Below, piece by piece: positions 11,217-22,937 of a DNA stretch of 64,000 nucleotides (position 1 is the first letter of the stretch; the number at the start of each line of letters is the position of its first letter). Position numbers and translations under genes: made by a program. The notes beneath the pieces were generated by a model. That model was not told where the DNA came from. It searched no databases and worked only from the letters and a program-made list of their open reading frames with translations. This DNA is from Ciborinia camelliae (taxonomy: Eukaryota; Ascomycota; Leotiomycetes; Helotiales; Sclerotiniaceae): positions 1,518,427-1,582,426 of the forward strand of contig JANPYM010000010.1 in the NCBI GenBank assembly GCA_025890175.1, read 5' to 3'.

Positions 11217-12649
11217 CCAAATCCGAACCCCTCAATGGCCGGAGTAGCCAAAAACAGAACACATGCCGAAGCGTATGTAGCATATTTCATCGTTACCCAA
11301 ACCCTGGGACAGGTTTTGGGATTCTCAGACAGTTAATGTGAATGGCTCCCACCACGCAAAAAAAGGCATAGTTGAGTGTACAAACACGCTGCCAGATATT
11401 GAGAGTGTACTGTTCAGAATTTGACATTATACACTTGACACCAGATACTAGTGCTGGCAATGGGCCCCAAGTTCATCACTTTGTTATCTTAAACCAATCT
11501 TTTTTAAGAAGACTGATAAAGTGCGAGCTTATGTCAGCTCTTGAGTGCATATGAAAAGATGGATGAGTTGTTCCCCAGAATGTATATCTTTTCAAAACTT
11601 GAGTATGTTATTGAAGAGCTCAACTTTTCAGGAAATCATTCTGGCATTGGAACTTGTAGAGCCATAGTTAGCTTAGGGTATTTGTTTGCGCAAGGTGGAA
11701 TGTCCCTCTCTTATACGAGGGGGAACTCACGCCTGCTTTCAAAAAAACGACGAGCATATTTTGATGGTACTTGTCTCCACATCGTGAGATCTGGTGGCTG
11801 TCGTTAGGTAAAAGGTTTATTAACCTAGCCATAAACCTAAAATAGTATTAGATATATTTTTTGAGCAACAATCAATGGAATGTCTGAGTAAATACAAAAG
11901 TAAATTATTGGGAGGCGAGGAAGTCCGACAACAGATTGCACAGAAGGTTCGTATTGGAGTTCTTGACTGAACGCTCTTTCCTGCACGTGTTTATGACCGA
12001 CACGCTCTCCTGTTGAAATTTAGTGTCAAGTCGATATGGAAATATACGGAGAAACTTACTATTGCATAGCACAGCTGAAGGGCATCTAATAGGTCATGAC
12101 GATCTAATACTATGCTTACCTGCTTTGGTTGTCTCTTGGTACGACTTCCCTAGATTGATTGCTAATTTCAACTTGAACCCGGAGATACCTGGTGAATCAT
12201 TTATCAAAAAACCTTGCATCGACTTTTGGGACAAGGCTTCAATGATCTAGTGGATAGATCTTACAGTTGGACGAGGGTAAATATGCTCGGAATATCCACG
12301 ACGACCCGACAAGAATCTGACTGTTGGCAATTGATATGCGATGGATACTCTGGTAAGTTCTTCAATGCATTAAAACCTTGCACTGTCTCTTGATGGGATT
12401 TGCGGGTTCCAATAGTCCGGACTAGCAGCTGGTGCTGGCACGGATTAATGGGACGCCTACCCAAATTCTGGAAGTCGTGATTCCTTTTTAGATCAATTAT
12501 TTCACGATATGGAATTTCATTGTTAAATTTTTAATGGGTGACTGTATATGATTTTAAGATACACAAAACGATACTCTCAAATAATAATCTGGCACCATCA
12601 AATAACCCATCTCTTTATCCTATGATCATATCAATATCCCACCCCCGAA

Positions 12650-13636
12650 TCAGCGGGCTTCGTATAGTTTCAAAAAATCCTCAAAGGCGTGATACAGAAT
12701 GTCAGCGTCCGCATCAAAGTGCTTAAGTTTTCTCCCAGAAGAACTGAAAGCAAGCAACCCGTTCGATTCTTCATGGAGGACTTTTGTCGCTTGTGAATTG
12801 CGTCTACAATCCACATCCTTCGAGCTGATTTCATCGGCAGTAAGTCGATATGGGAAGAGGTAAATTCGTCTAGGAAAATCCGTGGAAGCACTGCAACAAA
12901 ACCACAAATCCTCTTTAATAGGTGGAGGCTCGCCATACAATAACGCCTTGTAGGTTTTGTACCATTTATCGGGAGCATTATAGGTGGCGAGAGTTAAGGG
13001 AAACATAATTCGCCATTCCTCCGCCTTCCAAACTGGTAGATGAGAGCGTAAAGACTGGTATACAATGGTCGGATTGCGTGCATCTTTCTTTGGTCTCAAG
13101 TAGATGTAATTGAGAGGTTCAAGAGAAATGATTTCCATGCCCTTATACTCCTCCTCACAAGAAGCGGCATAGATTGCTGTATGGACAGCTTCCCAGAAAG
13201 ATTCGATGATTAGGAATCGAGGGGCCGTGTTAAGAGTTGCAGGCAATTCTAAACGCCATTTACGCTTGGGGTCGGAATGATTTTGATCCTTCATATCAAA
13301 TTCAGAAGTTTCTGGGAAGAATTCGCCTCCAGATGAAGAATCTTCTTCATCTGAGTCAGAAGATTCTTCATCTGAGTCTTCTTGTTGAGGCTCAATGACG
13401 GATTGGCATTTAACTTTGGGAGATTTTGGAGCTTTAAAATCTTCTGAAGCTTTAAGAGCTTTGTATTTGTGGGTCTAAGAGGTAAATTGCGTCAGTGTAT
13501 ACTTGAGATTGATTAAACCAGGAAGGCATGGACTAGGATCAAAGATTAAGAGTGAGAGAAAAGAGGTACTGACCAGAATATTAAATACATGAGATTGAGT
13601 TTGAGTCTTCAAGACTGAAGGAGGTATATTAGACAT
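12650..13636 (-). CDS. Unrecognised protein with acidic Ser/Asp/Glu tract
   Basis: Two-exon gene on the minus strand: 13,574-13,636 and 12,650-13,474, encoding 295 residues. The 99-nt intron has donor GTCAGT and acceptor TTAG, and joins in phase 0. The first exon encodes MSNIPPSVLK and 11 more residues. Residues about 52-71 form a Ser/Asp/Glu-rich acidic stretch (DSDEESSDSDEED). The rest is a globular-looking region rich in Trp and Tyr, with no motif I recognise, no signal peptide and no membrane segment. It stands alone in a gene-poor region between decayed sequences, which suggests an accessory or lineage-specific gene. I assign no function. The splice join and long open frame make a real gene likely. 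Confidence 0.7.
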
Positions 13637-16600
13637 TATTTGATTGTTTTGAGTTGAAAAAATTCGGAAGAAGGCTGAAAATCCTTGGTGGTTCGTACAA
13701 TATTGAGAGAAAAAAGGAACGACGAGAGAGCGAATGTCTCCTGACTTTATGGCAGTTTAGATTACAGAGTAACGAGGATAAAGTTTAGACTATTACCACT
13801 GGGAAATCAAAGTTTAGAAACTAGTCTTTCTAGGTAAGACTAGTCACGTTCCTAATTCTTCGTTGTAAAACATGATTGCCACCGGATAAAAGTTCTCCAG
13901 CTATTCTTATGATCATTACTCATTAATTATTCAACTTTTCATACTAGCAGTGATATTGACAGTGTGAAATGGTAATTTGGTGACTCTGGCCCTTTATATT
14001 TCGACTGGAGATACGAAAATGAATAATGCATACTGAAGGTATTATACTAATTTCATAATATCAAATTTAAAGCGTTCCATCAAAATCCGGTTGAGTCTCA
14101 ACTCCAAAGAGAAGTAATATCAATTATTAAATTTCAATTTTATTACTACTTAACCCGAAAGGGAACGTATTGCATTCTGGTATTTCTGTATATTGCTGGA
14201 GATATGCAATACTATAGAAGAAATGTAATATCGGTAATGATATAGAATCGAGGCTACATATTGGAATCTATTCAAAAAAAAGAATACATATCACTACAGT
14301 GAAGCGTATTCACAATATTTCGTATAATATCGACATCTTCACGCTAGAATTACGCATACATCAGTCTAGAAATATTCTTACACATGTAGAACATACGAGT
14401 CATGTAATTGTTTTATTAAATAAAGTCATCTATTCAAATGCCATCTTCCAGCTGATTCATATTTGCACATTTTTAGAATTACTGTTGTTAGATACCACCT
14501 ACTCGCCTAGCCTAGTTCCCCCCGGATCTTCGGTTGATTAAATTTAGTGCCCCACATTTGGTGCGATTGCCAGTCACGCTAGATAATCTACACCATTGGA
14601 CAATCCTTGGACCATCCGATTAATCCGAACGGGGCGCCCTATTAGCTAATGGGATCAATCGACCTAAAAAATTAAACTGTATGCTAAGCCACCAACTGGC
14701 CATCCTTAAATGGTAATATTATACACTCCTTCTTTATCGCCTAGGATTACTCAGCCTTCTCGCCCAAAATCTTCTAATTGTTCCAATTGATATTCATCCA
14801 AACTATCGAAAATAGCCTGATGATTATCCTGATCTCTTCTCGTCTTCCTGATCTGATCTATCGGTGCGAATAAAATAATAAATAAGCTTGAATATTGCCA
14901 ATGAGCCACAGAGAATCAAAACGAAAGCGCTGAATAGTTGTAACGTGATAATGATTTGGTTTCCCACTTTGCTGATTTTCTGAGATATATTGTGTATGGT
15001 TTAGATGTTGTATATTTCATATGATTTAATTGCTGTACGGATGAAAATGTTGAGAGTGGAGTGGAACAATGAAAATTTGGGGGAAAGAAGGGTCAGGGAT
15101 GATGTGACAGGATTCGGACTCGTAGGAGTACATCGACCGACAATTAAAAAGAGCTTCAATATTACAGTGAAAAAGGACGGAGTTTTCATCATCATGCTAT
15201 GTAAGATGCCTATGTAATGAACATACATATACTTTTGAGGTGTGACCAAATGAGTGTAGAGGACTACTATTGACTGCTTGAATATACAAGTGAAGAACAC
15301 GTGTAGATAGGATCTATGGATGCTATATACACAGAAATGGATGCTGAACTAGGCCTAGAAAGAAATGGAGGAACTGCTCCACGAATGACCTCTGTGCCAG
15401 TGCCAGTGGTGGTGGTAGGCAAGCGGCAGTTTCCGTCACAATGAGGATTGGTATAATACAGGGATTATCACCACCAAAGTGATACCAACAAAATTATTTA
15501 TTTAATTTTTGGATGGATTAACTTAACTTGAAACTTTTTAGATTGCCACGATAATGAAATGGAAGTGTGAACTAATCTTTAGTTTTCTCCTTCTAAAAGC
15601 TATAAGCTCGATCCTAAGCGATTACGCTACCTAGCTATTCTAGGGTTTATGCCTCAGGCATCGACTATGTACAGGCAGGCAGATTAACCCCGTAACACAA
15701 GCACCTTGGAACGTGCCACAGAACAACGTGGCCTGACTATCAGCTACTCGTCGGTGAAGGGGGATAGCATGGGAGGACTTAGAGAGCCTGAAATGCATTT
15801 TATTTTATATATACTCCTAACAGCAGCATAGCAGCATAGCAGCTTGGGGGGGTGAGGGGGTATGAGAAGTCAAAACTTCGCCTCTTCCAATCAATTTGGG
15901 CTGAATGTATGCCGAAGAGTTTCTAAGGGCTTAGAGTCTGTTTGATTGATCAACGGAAGGCTTCCTCAGATGCCACATAATCTCGGACTATGAAGATACA
16001 AACGAAAAATATGGTGGCCCAAGTCACAGGTCAAAAACTTATTGTTAAGATGGTTGAAAATTGAAGTTACTAATTTATCTGTTAGTTTGGTGAGCGTCTG
16101 TTTCCGAATGATCGTAGTGAGTATTCTACAGTCCTCGACCTGATTGATGCGGCGGTTCGCCTTAACCGGCTCTGGATAAACAGCCATAGTTTTAAAATTT
16201 CGGAAATACTAAGTAATATAAATATTTTCGAAACGAAGAAACATATGTTTTTGAACAGCACAGTTGAAGAGCGGGGGTTGGAGGTAGAATAGTGATTATC
16301 TAAATTGTATGACAATCCTCGGATTTATTGCCCATCTATTTTCGATAAGCCAATGAGAAATCGCAGGACATACCATGGTTTCAATAATAAATTGTATAGC
16401 TTCTGTTGAAATCTCTACATTTGATATACACATTCCAGAAGGTATAAAGTGCGAAGTGACGTTGAGGTTGTGAAGCATGCTGACTCATCATATCTTTGCG
16501 TATACAATATCTGGGCCAACGACATCTCACCATTTACTATCATTGACCTCGCCGATTTTCAACCAAATAATGATAAACTTCTTGTATTTGGTTCATAAAT

Positions 16601-17509
16601 TTTCATATATTGAATGATGAACAAATGGACCTCGGAACATTCGATGTGCTTTCTCAATATTGTATATCCTAGACCCTTTAAAACTAATATCAAATCTTTT
16701 CGCCCCGACTCTCTCAAACTGGGTACCCCCCCTACCTCCCACATCGTACCGCAAGCCCATTTAGGAACAACATCGCCTACTTATATTCAAGCTATGATAA
16801 TCTCATTTAGTATGTCGAGATACCGGCACTCTATTGAGCATCGATGCCGAGGTCTTCGTCATGAACTTTAAGCTTCTGCGAGCATGGCTCAATCTGGTTG
16901 CGTCTGGGGACAGTGAAGAAAACGCGAAACAATGAGAGACTGATTCGGAATCTTAGTGTGTCTCGTTCTTCCTCTTGCGTTCTGCGTTCTGCGTTCGATT
17001 GGATAGGTTACTTGTTATCGTAATATTCTTTCGTTGGCATCTTGCTACCTGCCGGAGATATCTTCAGAGCAAAAGGTTAGCATGTTATTACTCTGGAGGC
17101 ATTATTGCCGGTGTAAAGAGAAGATAAGTAAGGGGTTTAATCAGATATCCAAGGAAGTCTTTGACTCTTTGTCCATCATATATCCTCCATTTAACCTCTG
17201 GGGCGTGGAATCTTGACGGAAACTGCAGATGTATGTGGTATTTTTTATATCAAAATGACAAGCTTTCAGGGCGGTAAAAAGAAAATGATTTAAACTGACC
17301 TTGGTAGAGAACATCGGGGGAATTGATGGCGATTCATAACGGTTGAGAGAAAGTTCGCGTGCCAGAACAAAAGCATTCGCGAACCACAATTGGAATTACA
17401 TTGCATGCGCCAACTTCGAAATCCTTGTGCCATCTACAGATTCTTCTAATCTCTTTAACCAAGCACTTTCTACTTCCAAATATATATTCTTCTGTATTCA
17501 AGCACTTCG
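13637..17509. other. Gene-free AT-rich region
   Basis: Nearly 3.9 kb with no supported gene. Short frames on both strands (15,005-15,217 plus; 15,966-16,187, 16,082-16,315 and 16,559-16,744 minus) have no domain, no plausible splice partner and overlap each other. I see no transposon signature here. Confidence 0.55.
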
Positions 17510-18292
17510 TCATATTGCACCGAAGACCTCATGCGGTAATAATAGAAGATCGCTATCAGGAAGTTCTAGTTTCGGTGATGCCAGAGAATTGGGAGATGCA
17601 GGATCATCGCAAAACTCGTCGGGAGTTGATGGCCTTGTTACCTGCGCCGAAGTTTGAGTCCTCTGAGCTAAGTGCTTAGAATCGATGCCCAAGCTTAATC
17701 GAAGATCGCTATCAGGAAGTTCTATTTTCGGTGATGTGAGAGAACCAGGGGATGCAGGCTCATTGCACAATTCGTCGAGAATTGAGGGCATTGTTACCTG
17801 CGCCGAAGTTTGAGTACTCTGATCCAAGCGCTCACAGTGTATGTTCCCGCTCAATGTCGCCGAAACATACATAATTCTGAAATCGATATCTTCTTGTGAT
17901 TCGAAGTACTCAATTGGCGTACGCAACATATTGTTAGCGGTAAAACCATTGATTGAATCCTTGTTGGTGGCATCGGCATTGTTGGGAGTATCTTCATTGT
18001 TCGTAGCATCGTAATTATCGCTCGGTACCCGCGAATTCAAAATCGCCGTTGTGGTACCAGAATTCTGCTGATTGCCGACCATGTAGTTTCTCCGAGGGTG
18101 CAAGTTTATGTCGTAGGCTTCGAAATCTTGAACCAGTGACCCTGAGGACATAAGGCGACTACTCGTATGGCAATGGTTGTACCCCAAATATACTGCTCTA
18201 CGTTCTTCATCTTTCTCCGAGTTTGGTGGTAAAGGCGTTGAATGTCCGTCGACCGAGGAAGCCAAGGTTTGGGGAAGTGTTTCCAAAGACAT
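17510..18292 (-). CDS. Unrecognised protein with in-frame 52-residue tandem duplication
   Basis: Single open frame of 260 residues starting MSLETLPQTL, with no signal peptide or membrane segment. The middle is Asn/Asp/Thr-rich (ATNNEDTPNN, NADATNKDS). The C-terminal part contains two copies of a Ser/Pro/Glu/Asp-rich unit with the consensus TQTSAQVT, PS, DE, C, PASP, SL, SPK, ELPDSDL. The copies are offset by exactly 156 nt (52 codons), so the duplication kept the frame. Low-complexity acidic sequence of this kind is often intrinsically disordered. No domain is recognised. The preserved frame across both repeat units supports coding, but no intron or homologue knowledge backs it, and the gene lies in an accessory region. 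Confidence 0.55.
   Translation of the reverse strand: MSLETLPQTLASSVDGHSTPLPPNSEKDEERRAVYLGYNHCHTSSRLMSSGSLVQDFEAYDINLHPRRNYMVGNQQNSGTTTAILNSRVPSDNYDATNNEDTPNNADATNKDSINGFTANNMLRTPIEYFESQEDIDFRIMYVSATLSGNIHCERLDQSTQTSAQVTMPSILDELCNEPASPGSLTSPKIELPDSDLRLSLGIDSKHLAQRTQTSAQVTRPSTPDEFCDDPASPNSLASPKLELPDSDLLLLPHEVFGAI
17545..17836. repeat. Tandem direct repeat, 156-bp period
   Basis: GAAGATCGCTATCAGGAAGT occurs at 17,545 and again at 17,701. Similarity continues for about 135 bp in each copy, including GTTACCTGCGCCGAAGTTTG. The period is 156 bp. Copies differ at scattered positions, so the duplication is not brand new. Confidence 0.9.
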
Positions 18293-19459
18293 TGTGCAAT
18301 TTTGGCAACAATTTCGGTACGTTGATAATAATTCTAGTAGGTTTCAAGCAGGATAATCGTCGTATTCCTAGATTTTGTTGCAATGTTTGAATGTTGTGCT
18401 GAAGAAAGGAATCCGAAATTCAAGGTGCGCGAAGAAATGCTTGTCAGTTTGAGACTTCCAATTGTGACCAAGGGCAAAGAAAATTTGAGCTGTAGAACGA
18501 ATGATGAATGATGATGTGCAGACTATATCTAGGTGGCGACCCAAAAGTTTCTCGCTAAATTTCCAGTCCGGTTGCCCCTAACCATTTAGCGAAGGTTGGC
18601 GCCAAACTAAATTTGTGGGGCAACAGGAGGAGAAAAGTTCTAGCTGCATCTAGATGGCTCCAAATATTCATTTTGCATGGGATTATGGCTACAAGAGCAA
18701 CTTCTAGAATATCTCAAAATATTATAGATTTTAAATTGGGAAAGTTCTGCTGCGCAACATCATTTATTCTTTTTATTCAATGCTTTATTTGAGCGAAACT
18801 ATTCATTAACGTTTTGAAACTATAAAAGTGATATACATATAAGGATTAATAGGCAATCATATCATTGTGGACTTTGAACCTCTTGAGTGCCTGAAACGAA
18901 GTTGAAGGGCTTCGGGGCAGGAGCAAAAAACCGACCGGTCCATTTTACGGCGATCGGCTTACGTGATTTGATACATAGTTTATACATAATGCGGCATGCA
19001 GAAATTGCATTTTAGTTTTATAAGTTTATTGTATCGCAATCTATTTAATCAATCCAATTGATCCAATCGTCCCAGCGTCTCGGGACGTCGGGAGGGAGGG
19101 GGGAACACGTGCGCCCCCCTCGCCCCAAGATCAAGCTACCTAGTATATCCGGCTTATTCGGTCGAACAGATGAGACAGATCTTCATCGTACTAGTTTCAA
19201 TTGAATCGTTAACTTGCAAGATGATTGATTTTCCCATTGAATTTTCCCGGCTCAGACCACATGTGCTGAGTTGGAGTGTTTGTACACCAGAAGCAGTTCT
19301 CGTTGAGATAAAATGGTACTTCTAGTCCTTCATATACAAATAATTACCTACAAAAGCCTATAAAACCAATCCGAACCTCGCAAATCTCAATAATCGTAAA
19401 CTAGTCACTCATGAAAGATTCAACCGCGCTCATAGTTTGACTATATCCGTCCATCTACC
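18293..19459. other. Intergenic, no gene seen
   Basis: About 1.2 kb of unremarkable sequence, upstream of the minus-strand repeat protein and downstream of the minus-strand ubiquitin-like relic. A short G-rich patch is present near 19,090-19,120. No feature is supported. Confidence 0.5.
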
Positions 19460-19756
19460 CTAATCCTCGTCCCCATGCTCTTTGAAGAAAGCCTTGTTGA
19501 GGTATTCTAAGAGAAAATGACTTGGTTCTTTTGAGTTAGCATGAAACCGGCTTATCCGGACCACTTTATCTACGTTAAAAATCTTAAATACCAAATCGTT
19601 GTCTTTTTCACTAGTCACGCCCATGCCATCTTTACGGTTTTTCTGTCCAACTCTCTGAAATGATCTATTCCAAGTTCCTCTTATGGTAATGAGTTCATTG
19701 TACATGTCAAAGAATAGCGATCTACGGCTGGCGTAGATTTCCGCATTGACTGGTGT
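19460..19756 (-). pseudogene. C-terminal relic of the ubiquitin-like fusion family
   Basis: An open stretch of 98 codons on the minus strand begins at about 19,756, after a CTTAG triplet boundary, and ends with a stop at 19,460. Its first residues read TPVNAEIYA followed by FFDMYNEL. This aligns with TPVSAKTYA and FCKMYEGL in the 25.4-kb relic and with the equivalent part of the intact 22.9-24.5 kb gene. The upstream parts of the family (N-terminal domain and ubiquitin fold) are not found next to it. An in-frame TAG sits where the preceding proline run (HPPP) would join. It is best read as a truncated copy. Similarity is limited to about 40 residues, so the assignment is moderate. Confidence 0.5.
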
Positions 19757-20175
19757 CTAAGGTGGAGGATGGTTTAAGACTTGCTGCTTTTGACCCGATG
19801 AGACTCAGGCGTCTGCCAGATAGATAGTATACATATAGGGCCCTAGCTTTATTTAAACAATACTGTCTATTTATATATTTATATGGAGGAGACCGCGCTG
19901 GTGAAAGAAAAAGACAACAAAATGCTGCGAATACTCGGGTTTTTATATATCAGATTAACTCGAGAGAACAGTTTCAAGGTAATTCGTTTTAAAGACTCAT
20001 CCACCATCCAAATTCATTTCAATCATCAAAAATGTGAATATTAAAATCTGTATTCGAGGTTTCTGGTAATCAACTTCTTTCTATCACAACTGGATATCCC
20101 ATGGCCTAAAACTGAGGATCATGTAATTTCCTCCCCAGTTCTCCTACAGTCATTTTCAACCGAAACTTCCCAATT

Positions 20176-21661
20176 TTACTTCCCCCCTCGCCATCCCCGT
20201 CGTCTTTGGAGTCTCAGGGGTACACATATACTGGGTATATCCACATTATTCAACTTTACAACCCTGAAGTCAATAATCTCCTCATTCTCACCCCAACCCT
20301 CACCTTCACCGGTAGCTTCCCAATCTATCTCATCAAGACTCTTCAATATGCCATCCAAGCCTTGTGCACATATCCCACTCTTCTCTTCGCACAATTCGGA
20401 AAATGGAAATCCAAGTTTGGCATAGAGTTCTGCTATGATAGGTGTAGGCGGTGCCTCTATTCCAGTGATCCTACGGAAGGAACGTATTGGCCAAAGAGCT
20501 GTACGTTGAAGGCAAATCTGTTGGCAATATCGTAGCGCTGAGATCGAGTGTATCTTTTTGGATTACTTGGCGTATTAGTCACCCGCGTGCTATGGATTGT
20601 TCTTCAATACATCGCGGTGTTTCTGTTATCTTTTCTGCTGCCATGAATGCCTCGTCGGATCCACGAAGTCTCAAAACTAAGTTTATCGTACACTCCTATC
20701 ATATATGTGAGTAAAGGACTTAGGCTTTTAAATAAGCCTAGGATCTGATCAACTTTTTGTATATTATAGCCACCAAGAGTCCCTAGGAGGCTCGTTAGCG
20801 AAATCGATTCTGTAAAAATATAAATACAACGGTGACTTACTGCCATCTTCGAGCTGTTTTCCGGTCCAAACTAATCTATGTTCGTGCTCCGGTGTGCGTA
20901 GTTTATCGCGTATCTCAGCTTTAAAAGCATCAATTGTCATCGAGTAGTTTGCCCGAATAGTTAAGTTTTTCCCTGTCAAATCCTTTACAAATAACTGATA
21001 AGAACCTTAGGGACTCGTTAGTGGACCAGTAAATGTTGGAATAATTTCAAATTGAACCCCGGCAACACGGTCCGCGCCATTGACCTGAGCCTCGACTGAA
21101 TATCCTGAGCCGACACGAGTGGCAACAAACTGCATCACTTTACCCCTTGGCTTAGCAATGCCATCAAGCCATTTTTGATCGGGCACGACTACATAGTCTT
21201 GTTCATTATTGATGACCGAATTTTGCCGCCCAAGTGTAGCAAGATTATTCTCTCCTGAACAACATTCATAGCTCCGACGAGAACCTTAATAGCAAAGGGA
21301 TGCCCACCCCGTGAGTCAAAGTTGATCCAGAGTGCTTCTTTTTCTGAGCCACTTGTTAGCAATGTAGAAAACCGTGGGATCTTGTTATAAAAAAAAGCAG
21401 ACGATGAATAGGCATGAAGTCCCCTCCTTTTGCGACTATGTTGTTTGGAAATTTTGATGCGTATTTATCGATTGGGTATATCGGGAACATCTCGAGATCA
21501 GGCGATAGAGGATATGCTACTCCATTATCGGGAACTCATACTGTTCGTCGAAACGAAATGTATACCACATTCTCTGCAGAGTCATTAACACGCAAGTCGT
21601 TTCCAACAATTTCGACCTTGGGCTGTTGCCTCTGCCCTTTTGTACCGTTGAAAAACGCCAT
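20176..21661 (-). pseudogene. Ubiquitin-like fusion gene, multiply broken copy
   Basis: This copy has the same layout as the intact gene at 22,938-24,478. It has an N-terminal segment starting MAFFNGTKG at 21,661, then a domain with LWINFDSR, HPFAIKVLVG, DYVVVPDQKWLDGIA and QFVATRVGSGYSVEAQV. Next comes a ubiquitin fold (LFVKDLTGKN, TIDAFKAEIRDKL, TGKQLEDG, GYNIQK, LVLRLRGS) and a C-terminal domain (FNVQLF, ITGIEAPPTP) ending at 20,176. Three introns sit where the intact gene has them, including 20,783-20,840 with branch GCTAACG. Lesions: an in-frame TGA at 21,536-21,538, a one-base shift near 21,255-21,262, an in-frame TAA at 21,007-21,009, a stop at 20,579-20,581 and a further shift near 20,478. 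The ubiquitin fold is closer to true ubiquitin than that of the intact paralogue. Sequencing error cannot explain five separate lesions easily. Confidence 0.85.
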
Positions 21662-22937
21662 TTCGTTAAGTATGGCTGAAATGATACTTTTTGTTGTGAC
21701 CAGAAATGGATGTTTCTATCTTTAAATACTGTAAATTGCTAGATTTGGCTCCCAGAATCCATTTGATAATAATTCTCAAGATCTGCAACATATGGAAGAC
21801 AATAGAAATATAGCTTGCTTGCCTTTGTTTTATGATTGGCCGTTGAAAGATTTCGAGGCAATTTAAGACAATAACAGTAGCTGCACCAGGGACATTCTCA
21901 CAGGTGATACGAATCAAAATAACAAAATAAAGAATGGATTTTCCCAGAACCCTAAAACAAAATCATGATAGTTCTCCATCAGTATCGGATTATTCAAGTA
22001 TGAAAGCCCGAGAATATGCGTAAGGACCACATATCATTTATGATGCGAGGTTGATGTTAAGCAAAGAAGTCACAAGCAAAGGAAAACCATGGAGAAGAAT
22101 GCTCCTTCCTTCTACGCCAAACCGCAGAACACTAGCTCTGGATTTTGCTTGCTGCATCTGGTGGTTTTATCCACCCAATACAATTAAATTTCCGAAGCCC
22201 CGCTATCCTAGCCATGAAAAACAATCGTGCAAAAATCATATCCTGTATCGAGAATGATCGGGAGAGACAAGGTCATCAGGATCGAAAATGGAAGGAGAAG
22301 GGAATTTCCGATCTATAGACACCGAACGAATGAATACCTATCACACTGGCTTATATCTTGTATGTGATTTATTTCAGAATTTGACCTCCCAAATGCAGGG
22401 CCACCAAAAAATCCAGAGATAATTCGAAAAGTCGGGTCACTTCGAGTTTGTGTTTACCTCCTTGACCATGGCCCATTTGTCTATAGCATATTGACAATGA
22501 ACCAAGGTTCAAGGAAGAACAGGAAAATATAATCTTCTCTCACTCTGCAAGTATCATTGAGACAAGAAGTCTATGGCAAAAGAAATATTCTAGTGGGGTT
22601 TGGATGTGATATCATGGGAAAGCGAAGTCAAAAAAAGCCCGAGACTCAAAGAAAAGAGAATGCAAAAGAAGTAGAGTTAACAAACATATCATACTCGAAG
22701 ATTCCCGCAAGTTTTATTCTTCCGGTAGCAATGTGGTGCTTTATACATCATCAAGAGCAATAAGTTGACTTGCAAAAAAGGGGCATTACGAAAAAGTCAT
22801 TGTATTTAGCTACCAGAATAAATCGTTTTTACTCATTTTTGAATGAGCCTCCGAGAATCCTGTCTTGGAGATGTATCACTGGTATCCCAAATTGCGGTAA
22901 ATTCCCTTCACTAAATCTCCGCCAGACTCCGTTTGAA
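21662..22937. other. Spacer between ubiquitin-like copies, possible decayed exon
   Basis: No intact gene. The plus strand at about 22,378-22,510 reads EFDLPNAGPPKNPEII then VGSLRVCVYLLDHG, an ordinary-looking peptide just after a TTTCAG acceptor-like site, but no partner exons were found. The minus strand at 21,666-21,917 has an open stretch without a domain. Both may be gene debris. Confidence 0.4.

Larger units (their letters stand above)
9154..12649. other. Gene-poor region with simple repeats, a gap and a ubiquitin-like scrap
   Basis: No intact gene is supported. It contains an (ATCTGG)n run at 9,181-9,207, a TAATCA run near 9,660-9,690, the gap described separately, and a decayed ubiquitin fragment near 11.0 kb. 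Frames at 11,541-11,807 and 12,023-12,250 read like ordinary peptide in places, but lack domains and cannot be joined into a spliced gene with any confidence. Confidence 0.55.

Noticed and set aside
11541..12250. Two plus-strand frames that read like ordinary peptide in places
   Set aside because: No recognisable family and no acceptable splice join between them; stops interrupt every continuous reading.
17343..17679. Plus-strand frames of about 105 codons
   Set aside because: They overlap the end of the minus-strand repeat gene and represent its antisense reading through the repeat.
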